Source: Priapulus caudatus (taxonomy: Eukaryota; Priapulida; Priapulimorpha; Priapulimorphida; Priapulidae). Taken from it: DNA of 23,653 nucleotides. Below the pieces are notes generated by a model. The model had not been told where the DNA came from, made no database searches, and saw only the letters and a list, made by a program, of their open reading frames with translations. Location: NCBI RefSeq assembly GCF_000485595.1, contig NW_014578107.1, positions 1 through 23,653 on the forward strand, written 5' to 3'. Below, in pieces: positions 1 through 12,800 of the stretch (position 1 is the stretch's first letter; each line of letters opens with the position of its first letter). The translations under genes were made by a program, and so were the position numbers.

Positions 1-195
1 CTGTGCCTCATATGTATAAGAAACCCTGCACTAGCACACACAGCTTCTGTAGAATTTACTTCAGAATACATGGGAATATTATGTCTCAGGCTTTTTAGAA
101 GGCATGTCGTTTATCATGATATGCCACTTGAAGTCAATTAGACACAACATAAGTGACTCCAATACACAGGTTAACTTGATCTGTTCATCGATTGA

Positions 196-209
196 TCTCT
201 CTCTCTCCA

Positions 210-262
<53 letters not shown>

Positions 263-311
263 GTCTGTCTCTCTCTTTCTCTCTTTTACTCTGTCTCTCT
301 CTCTATCTCTG
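196..311. repeat. (CT)n microsatellite
   Basis: Nearly pure CT dinucleotide tract with scattered interruptions. The Ser/Leu open frame across it is an artefact of the repeat. Confidence 0.95.
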
Positions 312-370
312 TTAGTGTCCACAAGAAGTGGAATCAGTGTATCAGTGTTCAGTGTATCAGTTAAACTATA

Positions 371-444
371 CATTATCTATATATTTGCCTGTCTATTCAT
401 CTATTGGTCTATCTATCGGTCTATCTATTTGTCCATCTATCTGT

Positions 445-484
<40 letters not shown>

Positions 485-527
485 TCATTTATCTATCTGT
501 CTGTCTGTCTTTCTATCCATCTATTCA
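371..527. repeat. (TCTA)n tetranucleotide microsatellite
   Basis: Perfect core of about nine units near 445-483, with degenerate TCTA/TCTG/TTCA units on both sides. It gives open frames in several phases that are not genes. Confidence 0.95.
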
Positions 528-704
528 TCCATTACATTTCAATTTGAGGTACATTTGTTTGTTCACAAACGCCTTCTACTTTGTTGCATCACGTCACAAC
601 AAATTAAGTATGCTTGTTATCAGTAAGCCTAGAACAATAAACATGGGTTTCCATTGTGTCTTTTTGTCGCGTAAATATCACGTAATTTTGGCTGAACCAT
701 GGTA

Positions 705-972
705 TACAGGATAGAGCATTCTCCATTTGTGTACAGGATACGGGATAGGACATGAAATACGGGATAGGGCAATCTCCGTGGGCATTCTCTAGGAGTCGGT
801 GGGCTATGGAATGGGGCATTTTCCATAAGTCCACAGGATATGGGATAGGGTATTCTCTATGAGTCTATGGGATATAGAATGGGGTATTCTCCATGAATCT
901 TTGGGATATGGGATGGGGCACTGTCCACGAGTCTGTGGGATGTGAGATGGGACATTCTCTACAAGTCCACGG
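705..972. repeat. Diverged minisatellite, about 42 bp unit, six to seven copies
   Basis: Repeats of the form GGGATATGGGATGGGGCATTC followed by TCCATGAGTCTGT, with substitutions and small indels between units. Every copy is different, so it looks old. Confidence 0.85.
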
Positions 973-1286
973 GTAGTACTTGCTGTGTAGTTAAAACACA
1001 TCAAACTATCAGATGCTCATACATTTCCACCTTTCACTGTTGGCTTTCCTTTTTCATGTATACCAAAACCTACCTGTAGCCATAGCCTAAATGTTGATTT
1101 GATGAGTCAATGTGTGATTATTTATCTGTGTTTAAAAAAAATCAGGATATATATATATGTCCTGCTAAGATGGCAGAAAGTGTAATTTTTATGCAACATT
1201 TAAAAAAATTGTACATATGATTTTGTTAAAGTTAACTTGAGGGTGACACAAGCAATTCAGGTGTATCCATGTCTTTTTTTATTAAG

Positions 1287-3829
1287 GGGATTTCAAGGTC
1301 TGCTAGCCTATGGAAGTGAAAATGTTGTCGTTGTCGTTGAACCAAAGATTGTGCAGGTATGGTATGTCAAAGCAACTTGCTGGATATATGCAATACTTGC
1401 AGTAGTTCTATTCGAGATTATGATATGTTACACTGTGTTATGTTATGTTATGTTATGTTGTATTACATTTACATTGTGTTATGGTTTGTGTACAATTAGG
1501 AATATAATATGTGTGCGTGTAATTTAACTCTAGCATAAAATTAAAGTGGTTTGGGGATTCATATGGTCTTTAATGGGTGAACATTTGTTTGTTGTTACAT
1601 TTGTGGTTTATACTGTGCATACAGGTATCATGAAAACCATGGCATTGTTTGTCAGGCATATTTAAGTGTGAAAACACGTCTTTAGCAGTAAATAAACTAA
1701 CCTGGTGTTTTAATCTTGGTGCTATCAAAAACTACTGATTGTTCAGTGGACTATCATTGATCGTTGTTGTCATTTTGCCATCGATGCATTGCTATTAAGT
1801 AAAACACCTCAATTATCGCAATTAACCGATAGTTCGATGCTTGGTTACAGTTACACTCCTATATATAATATTTAACAGTCACTTAGGTAGGCGCACGAGT
1901 ATAAAATGTGTTTCTAAACCTCTGTGTTTATTATTGCCTCCTCTTTAGGTGATCCAAGCTTTGGAAAAGCACAGAAGCCCTGTTGTAAAGGTAGCATTGC
2001 TATGCCTGATATGTCTGTTTGTTTTAGTGTTATGTGGATAGTATTATCTACGAAAAATATTGATTTACCGACGAAGTTTACTTTTAGTCATCTGTCTAAA
2101 TTCTGGTCTACTTTACGAATCTAGTATCACACCAAAAGCAAAGTTGTGTTATTGTAAATTAAAATGCTGTGACTCAAGTGTAAAAACTGTGCTTGACAAT
2201 GCGTTCAGGTAAAATGGGCACGGGAAAACTATTGCCATGACATCGCATCGCCTTACACCCTACGGTTAGCATCTGCTGACACTAGCGGTCATATCCTGGT
2301 GTGGGATGTTGCTGCTGCTACGACTAGAGCAAGTTTTTCCGATGGTGGGAGACCTATTCAGGGTATGCCAGTAGCAGTCATTGCAACTAAGCTATTATTA
2401 TGTTCATGTTAAGTAGTAGATCGTCTCTCAAATAAATTAAGATGAATAAATGTTGAGAAATTATTGATTACATCAGCATACAAAGCCATATTACCAGTTT
2501 TTACTGTTATAGGCTATAAAACAGTAAATGATCAGAAGCATACACTTGCTATCTTGAGATTCGCGATAATGGAATTGAAACGCGCCCACAAAACTAGCGC
2601 ATGTAGTTACGTAACGCAATTAATTACTATACATATGCACTTTCTTGTAGATATGGAGTGGCTAAGTCAACAGGACACGTCCCATGATCTGCTGGCTGTG
2701 CTGCACCCTCCTTACTCGCTGGTTCTGTGGAACGCCGACACGGGCACTAAAATCTGGAAGAAGACATACACTGAACCACTACTGAGTGTCTCCTTTGATC
2801 CATTTGATGCTGCAAACGTCGCGTGTGAGTGTTTGCAGCGAAAAGGCAGAAAGAATTGCAAGATGATGCAACTGTGTAATTGCTTGTTGGTCATCATTGC
2901 TAGTCAACTGAAAACATTCCATAAAAATGTCATTATCCTACTCTTAATGCATGTAAGGTTTGTTATTATGCAATGAAAAATGCTCAGAAACTTCAGACAG
3001 CCTAGAACATTAACGTCTAGTTTCTGACACTGATGTAGACTTGAATGTTTGATCATCTCCTTAAATGTCTTATCATGTGTGGCATGAAGGTTGTAGTTTT
3101 ATTTCTTTGTCATTTGTTGGCCCATGTCATGGAACGAAGCCATATTATAGCTACAGGTATCATTGTCTCTTCTGTATATACTAGGCAAATCAATATTTCC
3201 TTACGTGTGTATGTCCTGCTTCCTTATCATGATGTAATAGAAGAGATGCAGTGTGATGCTGTCGTGATGTCCTGCATTCTGGACGGTGTTCGAGAGAGAC
3301 ATTTTCTTGCAGTCCTGGGCCAGGATTGCATCCTCCTGGTTGAAGACTTCTCCTGCCACAAGGTGCCATCATCAAATGGCAGGAAATTCTACATCAGCAA
3401 CAGCAACGCCGGCGTGTCGGGGAGCGCCAGCACGGGCAGCCTCGGTAGCCATGGCAACGGGTCTGCCGGCGGCACGTCCGCGCTGGTGTCGGCGGCCGAG
3501 CGCAGAGCCGGTGCTAGACAGATGATACGTAACAAGGTCAAGATGCTGGTCATGCAGGAGGGTAAACACAGGTAAGGGGAGGCTGATGATAAATCCTAGC
3601 AGTAATCCTCAACTACTTAGCAACAGTACCTTAATTGCTAACAGTGCATAATACGTTAAGGTTTGTTAAGCTTCCATTAATATTATACTGATTTTATGCT
3701 TTTGCCACAATTGGTTACGAAATGTGCTGTTGCGTTGCTTATTGAGAATAGATAGCAATTGGAGGATACCTGATATATGTGAAAAATTAAGTTACTGTAT
3801 TATATATATTTATATATATTTATTATGTA

Positions 3830-3865
<36 letters not shown>

Positions 3866-6800
3866 ATGTGTGTATATATGACTATAAAACATAAAATAAA
3901 ATATGTATTAAATAATTAAATAATATAATATAATATAATTAAATATATGTCGAGTTAAATCCACGTTAGCTTTCGTCAGTAGTTCTTCAGAAAGTGACTG
4001 TCCTGTTTGCCACGTGAAACACCATTCTCCTTTCTGCCGCGTACAGTAAGATTGAAGATGCAGGAGCCGTGATGCTGACCGATTGCCTACAGCTGGCCTA
4101 CCACCCCGCGTGGCGACACTGCTTGCTGCTTGTCTACCCACGCGAAGTGCTGCTAGTAGATCTCCACGTGAAGCAGACGGTGGGAATCATCCCAATGGAG
4201 AGAACCGGCTCGCCTTTCGTGCAGGTGGGACTTGGCAGGGGCGTGAGGCATCCATCGCACTGTTTTATTCATGCACAGTATTAGTGCGATGATTATGTAG
4301 GAATGTGCACTGTAATAGCGCCGTGCTAACACTGTGCACCAGTGCAGAATACCAAGTAAACCAAGTAACCGAAACTATAAAACAGTGCTAAAGATACGTA
4401 CTAATGCGTCAACTTTAGTGGGATTTCTGCGTGTATTGATGATTAGCTCTACGTCGGTGTCGTAATTTGAATGTGAGCACGTATGCAGCTTTTTCCAATA
4501 TTTAATGTGTAGCACGTTCGATAGTAATCAAGCTTAGGGATGGTACGGCGGCTGACTGTCAGTGATGGTGTTTCAGGTGTTCCCGTGCCGACAGAGAGAC
4601 GTTCTTGTGTGCCTGCACGAAAACGGCGCCATAACGGTACGAGTGCGGAAAATTTTTGCCAGTCCCGCGCCGACGCCGAATGAACCAGGTAGTGTTATTT
4701 ACAGCAATGTCAGGGTGCGCCACATCTGTGAGGTTTTCCACTTGCTTTTATGTGTTAAAAGCAGCAGTTAATGTGTTAGTGTAACTTGTATTATATGTGC
4801 CCCATTCCTAGCATAATAAATATTTCCCTAATGAGCATTAGTTTATTAATTAATATAAATTGGCATGTTAAATAATACACCTTTATGTATTTTCGATTGT
4901 AACTGTCAGGGATGTATCGATTCACCGATGAATCGCATCGTGAACTACGTATTGTGATACGCATTGCATCGTGACCCTAGCCTATCGTTACGCCTCTAGT
5001 AACTGTTGCAAGTAGTGCGAGCCGACGTAATCGCTGCTGTCTCTACTGGTCGCAGGTTCGCCGTACATGCAGATAGGCGAGTCTAACGTCGACGTCGTGT
5101 ATGAGCTACGCTGTCAGTCCGATCCAATGAGGCTCAGCAAGCAGTCCCGCGTCTTCAGCGTGTCCGCGTGCCCCATCTCGGAGAACAAGTTCGCGCTGTT
5201 GCTAGGCGACGGACGCCTGTTGTTGTGGGAGCTGAAGACAGTTGAGCATGTGCGTAACCTTGCTCGAATTGGGTTTCAACTGCCAGTTTGAATCGAGTTC
5301 ATCGTCAGTATAGATGGGGCATGTTATGTTTTATTGCTAATCTAGGGTGGCTGAATTACTGTAGCACATTTTAAATTTGTAGAAATTTCTTTAAAAAAAG
5401 GTGATAACTTGTAGGTTTGTCTGTTTTTGGTGATTTGGTAGTAGTTATAAAATAAGAAATTTGTATCTGTGCAACTTGCAATACTATTTCTTTTTTTGCC
5501 ATTGTTTGCACCTGTACCTTAGTAGTACCACATGTACGGTAGAGTAAAGCTTGCTAACTGACATATTTTTATCGTAATTGTGATTTCACTACTTAGGCAT
5601 TCGCTCCGCACGTTTACAACCAACTGCCAATGTCGCCGCTGCACACGCCGGGTCACAGGGGCCCTGTAGATAGCGCCACCTATCCGGCTGATTGGACGTT
5701 CCCCTATAAGTGCAACGTGGCTGGGCCACAAGCCACCATTGCCGATATGATCGCTCCATCCAACAACACCGCCGTAGAGGGCAGCACCGGTAGTCGACAT
5801 GATGTTTGCTTCAAGTTCTTGTTGGTTGGTATGTTATCTGGTGCAGCAAGTCCTGTCACAGTACTGCGCATGTGTCCCCCCTTGACGACAAAGAACTGGA
5901 ATGTGTACAAGCCACTGCTGGCTGCAGGTAAGCAGTGTCTTCTAGCGTTAGACGTACATACTAACTCTTGATAATATAATTAAAATATGATATGAATAGA
6001 AAATTATTACTAATGCTATAGTTTTGAGATAAGATAAATTTTTGAAACTGTTGTGTCAGTAATGGTTTTGGATTTTTGTTTCATTATATACATTATACAA
6101 TGAAATCTGCTGCAATTTTTTCCAGGACTTTTTGTTATCGTCAAAGAAGCTTAGTTTGCTAAATAACGTTAATAACAATTTAGTGGAAAATAACTTTAGG
6201 TTAGATTTAGTAACAAGTAATGCTTTAGTTTACCAAATAAAGATGGATACATTCCCTTTCACCATGACCTGTGTCGAGCAATCACAGGTTTTTCTGTTTC
6301 CAAGTTATTTCCAAGAAGCCAATTATGTCGACTAAAATCGACTTGTCACCGCTATTAGATATCAATACATGTCTGTTTTACATTATTGTGTCAGTATTTG
6401 TTACTGGGCAGGTGTTGCTTTTCAGGTACAATGTGTGGATCTGTTCAGGTGTTCAACCTGTCTACAGGTACACTATGGAAGGAGTTCAGTATTCACACCT
6501 GTGCTATCAGGTCAGTTTTTCACAACCGCTAAACCTTTTTTTTACAGTTTGTTAAATGTAATTGTATTGTGATAGTGTCAGTAAATGTAAATTTAGTAAT
6601 AATTGTATGTAAGAGATGTGTGCTGTAGAATTTATTCCGCAATTGTATTCTCTATTCCACAGAGGAATTGAATGGGTGAGTTTGACTGGCTTTCTGAGTT
6701 ACGCCTACCCGACACCAGGTGGAAACAGTGGTCTCATAAAGAATGAACTACTTCTCGTAGACATCAATACAGGTAAGTGTGTATAGTAAAATACGAATCT

Positions 6801-9800
6801 AACATTAATTTGTAGTAAAATAAATGGTAAAAAGTGTGTCCATAGTAATATACTAATCGGTGGATTTTCGGAAGTTGCTCTGAATACATTAAACATTGAA
6901 GTTTCTGATGTCTATTGTTGTTGCAAATTACTACCGACTACACAAATAAAATGATAAAATAACTGAATAAATATGATGTTGAAACAGCAGGAGTTTCCAT
7001 TATTCTCGTCATGTAGATATTATTCTATGTTCTCGTCATATATATACAGAGGAAACATGAGATGGCCTGCTAACGAAATTAGTTGGAACTTTTTATAGCC
7101 TAACTCAGTTTAGTTATACTTCAAAACCTGATTATATCTTCATTATACTGCAATCTGATCCATGTTTGTTGTCTGTGTGTTGTCAGGGCGTACGCGTCTG
7201 CTTCGCGGTGACAAGGGTGTGGATGAATCGCCGATGGAGCTGGTGCGCGTCTCCTATCTGAAGCAGTACGTCTGCGTCGTCTTCAAGGACAACCCGATGG
7301 AGCTGTGGGATCTACGCAGCTTCACGCTGCTGAGACAGATGCCTCGCAGCTTTCCCGTTATTACTGCCTTGGTATGTGCTGCCATCTGTAGTCACACATC
7401 ATTAAAAAGGAGAAATTAAAGTGCATGTAGGGGAGGTACATCAGGAGAGGAGAAGGTGGAGTAGGAAGATGAGGAGGAGGAAGAAGAAGAGGGGAGGAGG
7501 TAAAGGCATGGAGATAGGAGAAGAGGGGAGATAGATGAGGAGACTATAAGGTGGAATAAGAGGAGGTGGATGAGGAGGTAGAAGAGGAGGGCAAATAAAA
7601 TATTTATTGCTACTGTTATATTATTATTATTATTATAACTATAAAAAGATAATTGTTTATTGGTCTTCACTTACAAACAATGCATCATTCAATTCGTAAT
7701 ATTAATTGCATTATCAATTCATAAATATTTATTTAATTGTGCATGAGCGTGTGGCCAGCTTTGAAGGGTGATGATATAATGCTGCATGTATGTGCGTGTG
7801 TAGGAGTGATCAACCTCAGGCAGCTTTGTGGTAGTGATATAATGCTGTATGTGCGTGTGTAGGAGTGGTCGCCCTCAGCCAGCTTTGTGGTAGTGATATA
7901 ATGCTGTATGTGCGTGTGTAGGAGTGGTCGCCCTCGGCTAGCGTAAAGAACCTCAAGCGACGGCATGAGTCTCAGGAGAGTGCGGACAGCGTCGGCAGGG
8001 AGCAGACGACCGAGCAAGGATCGCCGGCTAGCGCAATGGACGCCGCTAACAGGTAACCTTGGCAGAGGTCACTGTAGGTCGTCATGGAGTTGAGCTGGGT
8101 TTGCGCTATCAACTTTCTGTTGAAAAGTTGATGAGTTGATCACATATATCGCGTATCCACATCGCCCTGCGCGCACACTGCGGGTGAAATGTTGATACGT
8201 TTGCCGACTCGCGGTCGATAATGTAAATGCTTTGAACATCCGATAGGTTCATAGAGCGTTGAAAAGTTGATCAACTCGTCGACTTTTCGATAGTGTAAAC
8301 CCAGCTTTAGGCATGTCGTGGAGGTAGTGATAGCTTCATGGCATCACAAGATGTATTATGTTGAAACCTTTGAAACCAGTAGAGTCACTGTGAAACTGTG
8401 GTGGGCTGTATCAGGCTTTAGCAAGTTGTGCCAGGCACATATGGTGTTGAATCAGTGTAGCTGTGAGCTGTCAGTGTTTGTGACTATATTACTACTTTTT
8501 TATGTCTACACATCTAGACAGGAGGGAAAGCCCCCTGGTGCAGCCAAGGAGCACTTTGTGTTTACCGACAATGATGGACAGCTGTATCATTTTGTGGTGG
8601 AAGGGTCAATGGTGAAGGAAGGATCGAAAATACCAGCAGATGTGAGTAGATATATGCATGCATCCCTATAAATACTCATTATTACTTACTTTCTCTATGT
8701 AACCTCTTTTGTTAATGTGCCAGTGTTTCAGTGACATTGGTGAATTTTTCAATTGAAAGTTTTACTGTTTAAATTCAATATGTTAATTTCAATGTTATCT
8801 GATAAAAAGTGCTGCCGTTTGGGGATACCTAAGAAAAACACTTGCAAAATGACATTAATTGGCTTTAAGCCATGGTCTCGACATTGTTAGCAGACATTGC
8901 GACTACATTAACTCTATTTTTATCATCCAGGCCAGCATGGGCAGTATTACCTGCATTGCGTGGAAGGGAGACATGATGGTGCTGGCAGATGTTGATGGAA
9001 ACCTTAGCATCTGGGACCTAAAGAATCGCATCTCCAGGTATGATTGTGTGTAGAGTAGATAGAAAGAAGAAATACCTGGAAAATATACGTACTCATGCAT
9101 GCGATTTCTGCCATACCTCCGCGCCTCTCTCTCATGTTCTCTCTCTCTCTCTCATGTTCTCTCTCTCTCTCTCATGTTCTCTCTCTCTCTCTCATGTTCT
9201 CTCTCTCTCTCTCTCATGTTCTCTCTCTCTTTTTTATCTCTTTATATCCACCCTCTCTCTATCTCTCTCTCCCCTCTCCCTCTCTTTTTCTCTCCCTCAT
9301 GCTCATGTATAGAAATGAAGGAGAATTGTGAAATTGTGTTTTCATATAACTATACTCAGTAACGAGGGCTCAAGAAGGTTATTGGCAAACTGGGTGTAAC
9401 ATGACAGCAGCTGCCCAATGTCGTTTCTTTGCGATATGTTTACTTTATATCTTTGCTACTATATCTTTCGATATATCTTTGCTACTAGGGCCATACCTAC
9501 GGACCGAGGCTGGATCAAGAAGGTCAGGTTTGCTCCTGGAAGGGGCAACATGAAGCTGGTGATTCTCTACAATGATGGTGTCGATGTCTGGGATGCCAAA
9601 GACGTAAGCGAACCTTAGCAGCTACATTTTTTCTACATGCTTTATCATTAGCGGTTGTCGCAGGGGATGTAATTTTTAGATGAAAAACACTGAGGGAATT
9701 GCGAAGATTTATGAATGATATACAGTACGCAATCTATTATCCGAAACCCTTGGGACCAGACACGTTTCGGAATTCGGAATTTTTCGGATTTCGGAATGGT

Positions 9801-12800
9801 AGTAGAGTACAGATATACGTACCGTATATCCTGCAACTAGCCAGTACTAAAACCTAAGTTTTTAAGAGGCCAAGTGCTGTACCGGTACAGTACAATATGT
9901 ATGAGTAATGCTAAACACATTTATATTCGTCGGATCGAATTTTGGCACCAAACGTGAGCTTTGGTGTGCAAACGACCTCCACGAAAAATCTTTCGGTTTT
10001 CAGAGCTTTTCGGTTTTTAGGATTTCGGATAATAGATTGTGTACTATATATCTCAAAATTAAGAGACGGTGTTCTGAATGCATCTCCATGTGTGTTTTTC
10101 TCTATCTCGCTGCCAGGTGGAGCTAGTGAGCTCGATAAAGACTCCGAAGGACCTGCCGAAGCTGCATGACATAGAATGGGCGGCGTCCGACAGACCCATG
10201 CTCTCGTCGGAGGACGGCTGCATCCGCGTACTGGACCTTCTCATGCGCAGCTCCTGCTCACCAATACAACACCATGACACCGTAGGTGAGTACACATACA
10301 CTAGCCGCCTACCAGCACCGGGCTATACACATCCCAGATAGTCTTTTAGCACCAGTTAAGAAGTTAGTTAAGTTAAGTTAAGTTAAGAGGGAGATGAACA
10401 GAGCACCGTTGCCGTTGCAGAGCCGATATTTTCGCCGTATCTGCTGCCGGGCCGCGCGTCGCTCAGCCTCCAGTATCACCTGCAGCATCAGCCGTGGCGC
10501 GACGAGTACTCGCTGACGATGACCGACCTCGTCGACACCGCCGAGGAGTTCACGCAGCGCCTCGTCAACGAACAGGTGGACGTTCTAGACAGGTGCGTAT
10601 GATATGTACAGGCGCGTATGATATGTACAGGCGCGTATGATATGTACAGGTGTTGTGGAATGTACAGGTGCGTATGAAATGTACGGGTGCGTGTGAAATG
10701 TACAGGTGCGTATGAAATGTATGGGTGCGTGCGAATGAAATGTACAGGTGCGTGTGAAATGTACGGATGTTGTGAAGTGTACGGGTGCGTATGAAATGTA
10801 CAGGTGCTCATGAAATGCACAGGTGCGTATGAAATGTACAGGTGCGTATGAAATGTACAGGTGCGTATGAAATGTACAGGTGCGTGTGAAATCGTAACAG
10901 GTGCGTATATAATGTACAGGTCGTAAGAAATGTAAGGTGCCGTATGAAATGTAACAGGTGCGTATGAAATGTACACGGTTCGTGTGAAAATGTAGGATGT
11001 TGTTAAGTGTACGGGTGCGTATGAAATGTACAAGGTGCGTATGAAATGTAGGCAGGTGCGTATGAAATGCACAGGTGCGTATGAAATGTACAGGTGCGTA
11101 TGAAATGTACAGGTGCGTATGAAATGTACGGGTGCATCTCGAAATAACACCCCGACAGAGGAAGACAGATATATTTCACGACGGGGATTAATGATAGGTA
11201 TAAAGAGGAAATGTGCGTTCACAGATAGGTGTGGGCTTATATATATTATATATGTACACCATCGTATATGCACAAGTATGTTTCAAAGCATTGGTTTGTG
11301 TTTATAAATGTGCAATTTAAAAAAAAAACATTATTTAGTGCACGTGCATACGTGATGGTTGTCACATGATTCCGCATATTAAAAGTGTATCTGGTGTGTT
11401 CAGGAATTGACACTCATGAATAGGCAGCTGTTTCCTTCCTAGCCCGTGATTATGATAATACTCGCATCTATATATTTATCTTGAATGGATCAACGTTCTC
11501 AGCTAATTAATACTGGAATGTGGTGTCGATTTATTCCTCGTGCATTGTTGAAGGGATGTGAGAAGCTATCTTCCCAGCTGCCGATTCGGTGTCGCCGAAC
11601 GCTGCCTGACGGTTGGACGTCTGTTTGGTGATGAATCGGAAATCTATTTTTGGACGGTGGCACTGTATTATCTGCGGGCAGAGAAAGCACGGCCAATGTC
11701 CAAGGTATTTCCGTCGGCTTTGTGCCGGGATTTTTTTCTTCCAAACTCCTAACCATTGTCCATTAGGCAGTCCTCATTTGTTTCGCACCGTGTTCTCAAT
11801 TAGCTCACTTTTTGCAGATACGGTACAGGTGATAACGTATTCAGATGCACATATTCCCGCTGGTGATACAACACAAATGTTAAAGCAACTGATTGCTGCT
11901 CCACTCAAAAGTTACCCAATATTCATTACTATCTGTGACCCTTCTGACCGAGGCAACATTGCCCTTAAATACTGTTGCCAGGCTGGTCATCGCATGTAAT
12001 TTACAGCATTTTTCACGCGCATGCCAAAACAACGACTCCGCATCACTTCATTGCTAAGCATTGCTTTTCAGAACGTACCATCGCTATGCTCATAATCCGT
12101 GTGTGTGTGCGTGCTACCGTTGCAGAGCGACAGTTTTGCGAAGCGGCAGCAGGGGCACGGCGATGTGTTTGTGCCGCGAGGTGGCACCACCGTGCACGAG
12201 GTGCAGGACCTGGTTGAGTTGGACAACAAGCAGCGCAGCGAGGCGGAGGAGACGGACAAGCTGTGGGAAGCTCTGCGTGGTCCAGCCCTCGACCGCTGCT
12301 GGGACATCCTCACAGATGGCGCCACGTTTCAGGTATCGCCACAATCTGGTTACGGACTATAAATAAGGTACCATAAATAATGGTAATATATAAATATTAT
12401 AATATAATGTATTTATATGTAATATAATATATTATGGGTATGATAATGTTATAATGGTACTATGAATAAGGTGCCACAATGCCACGATGACGACAATTAG
12501 AAATTTCGACAAAACGTGAATTAATTCTTACTGCTTGTTCTATGTGCAGAAGAACAACCACGAGCAGCTGGCTCTGCACGAGAGCAAGCGGACGTCGTAT
12601 GAGCTGACGCAGCAGTGTGTGGAGGAGATGGTACTGCTGGGGCAGGGTGACCGCGCCGTACATATGCTGCTGGAGACGGACGCAGACAGCGAGGCCTACT
12701 ACGCAGACTGCCTCAGGTAATACAGACGGTTTGTACTACTGTGCAGACTGCCTCAGGTAAGACAGACTGCCTCAGGTAAGACAGACAGTACGTACTACTA

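Larger units (their letters stand above)
1..1286. other. Upstream stretch: repeats only, probably WDR11 intron 1
   Basis: No segment resembles the WDR11 N-terminus. The stretch holds a CT microsatellite, a TCTA microsatellite and a diverged minisatellite. Because exon 1287-1356 begins with the last base of a split Trp codon, this is most likely the first intron. Confidence 0.6.
1287..5249 (+). other. WDR11: WDR11 visible exons 1-8: N-terminal WD40 propeller region
   Basis: These exons encode fragment residues 1-394, the first beta-propeller part. Blade-ending WD-like strands are visible as ILVWDV (about residue 69), LVLWNAD (about 113) and LLLWELK (about 388). Conserved anchors are LEKH, VKWARENY, SFDPFD, DCLQLAY, YPRE and ERTG. 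Exon 5 (3313-3571) carries a Gly/Ser/Ala-rich stretch of roughly 45 residues between the conserved KFYIS and NKVKML blocks; it is longer than the short linker in vertebrate WDR11 and is probably a disordered surface loop. Confidence 0.85.
5597..10285 (+). other. WDR11: WDR11 visible exons 9-17: second WD40 propeller region
   Basis: These exons encode fragment residues 395-846. WD-like blade strands are seen as VQVFNLS (exon 10), MELWDLRS (exon 12), LSIWDLKN (exon 15), VDVWDAKD (exon 16) and CIRVLDL (exon 17). The motifs RMCPPLTTKN, RGIEWVSLT, REHFVFTD-like KEHFVFTD and VRFAPG are well conserved. Exon 13 (7922-8052) is the least conserved: it is charged and Ser-rich (KRRHESQES) and corresponds to the variable linker after the ALEWSPS block. 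Confidence 0.85.

Noticed and set aside
660-703. Possible WDR11 first coding exon ending ...CCATG|GTATAC before the minisatellite
   Set aside because: The phase would fit (TG|G), but the upstream codons do not resemble the WDR11 N-terminus and stops lie close by.
104-714. Open frames rich in Ser/Leu or Ile/Tyr/Leu/Ser
   Set aside because: Products of CT and TCTA microsatellites.
1745-1870. Possible hAT element (CAGTGGACTATC ... end reading TAGGAGTGTAAC inward)
   Set aside because: The end looks hAT-like, but I found no matching inverted repeat or 8-bp duplication.
3242-3312. Extension of WDR11 exon 5 upstream to include the open frame before 3313
   Set aside because: The acceptor TTCTTGCAG at 3304-3312 gives correct phase with exon 4 and the conserved join; the upstream frame has no similarity.
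10488-11273. A 261-residue minus-strand open frame rich in HTHLYISYAPVHF
   Set aside because: It is the translation of the 19-bp minisatellite and crosses WDR11 exon 18 in antisense; three units make 57 bp and so keep a frame open.
11613-11999. Open frame extending past WDR11 exon 19 into the intron
   Set aside because: The part after 11704 shows no similarity to WDR11, and the exon ends at a good donor; it is intron read-through.
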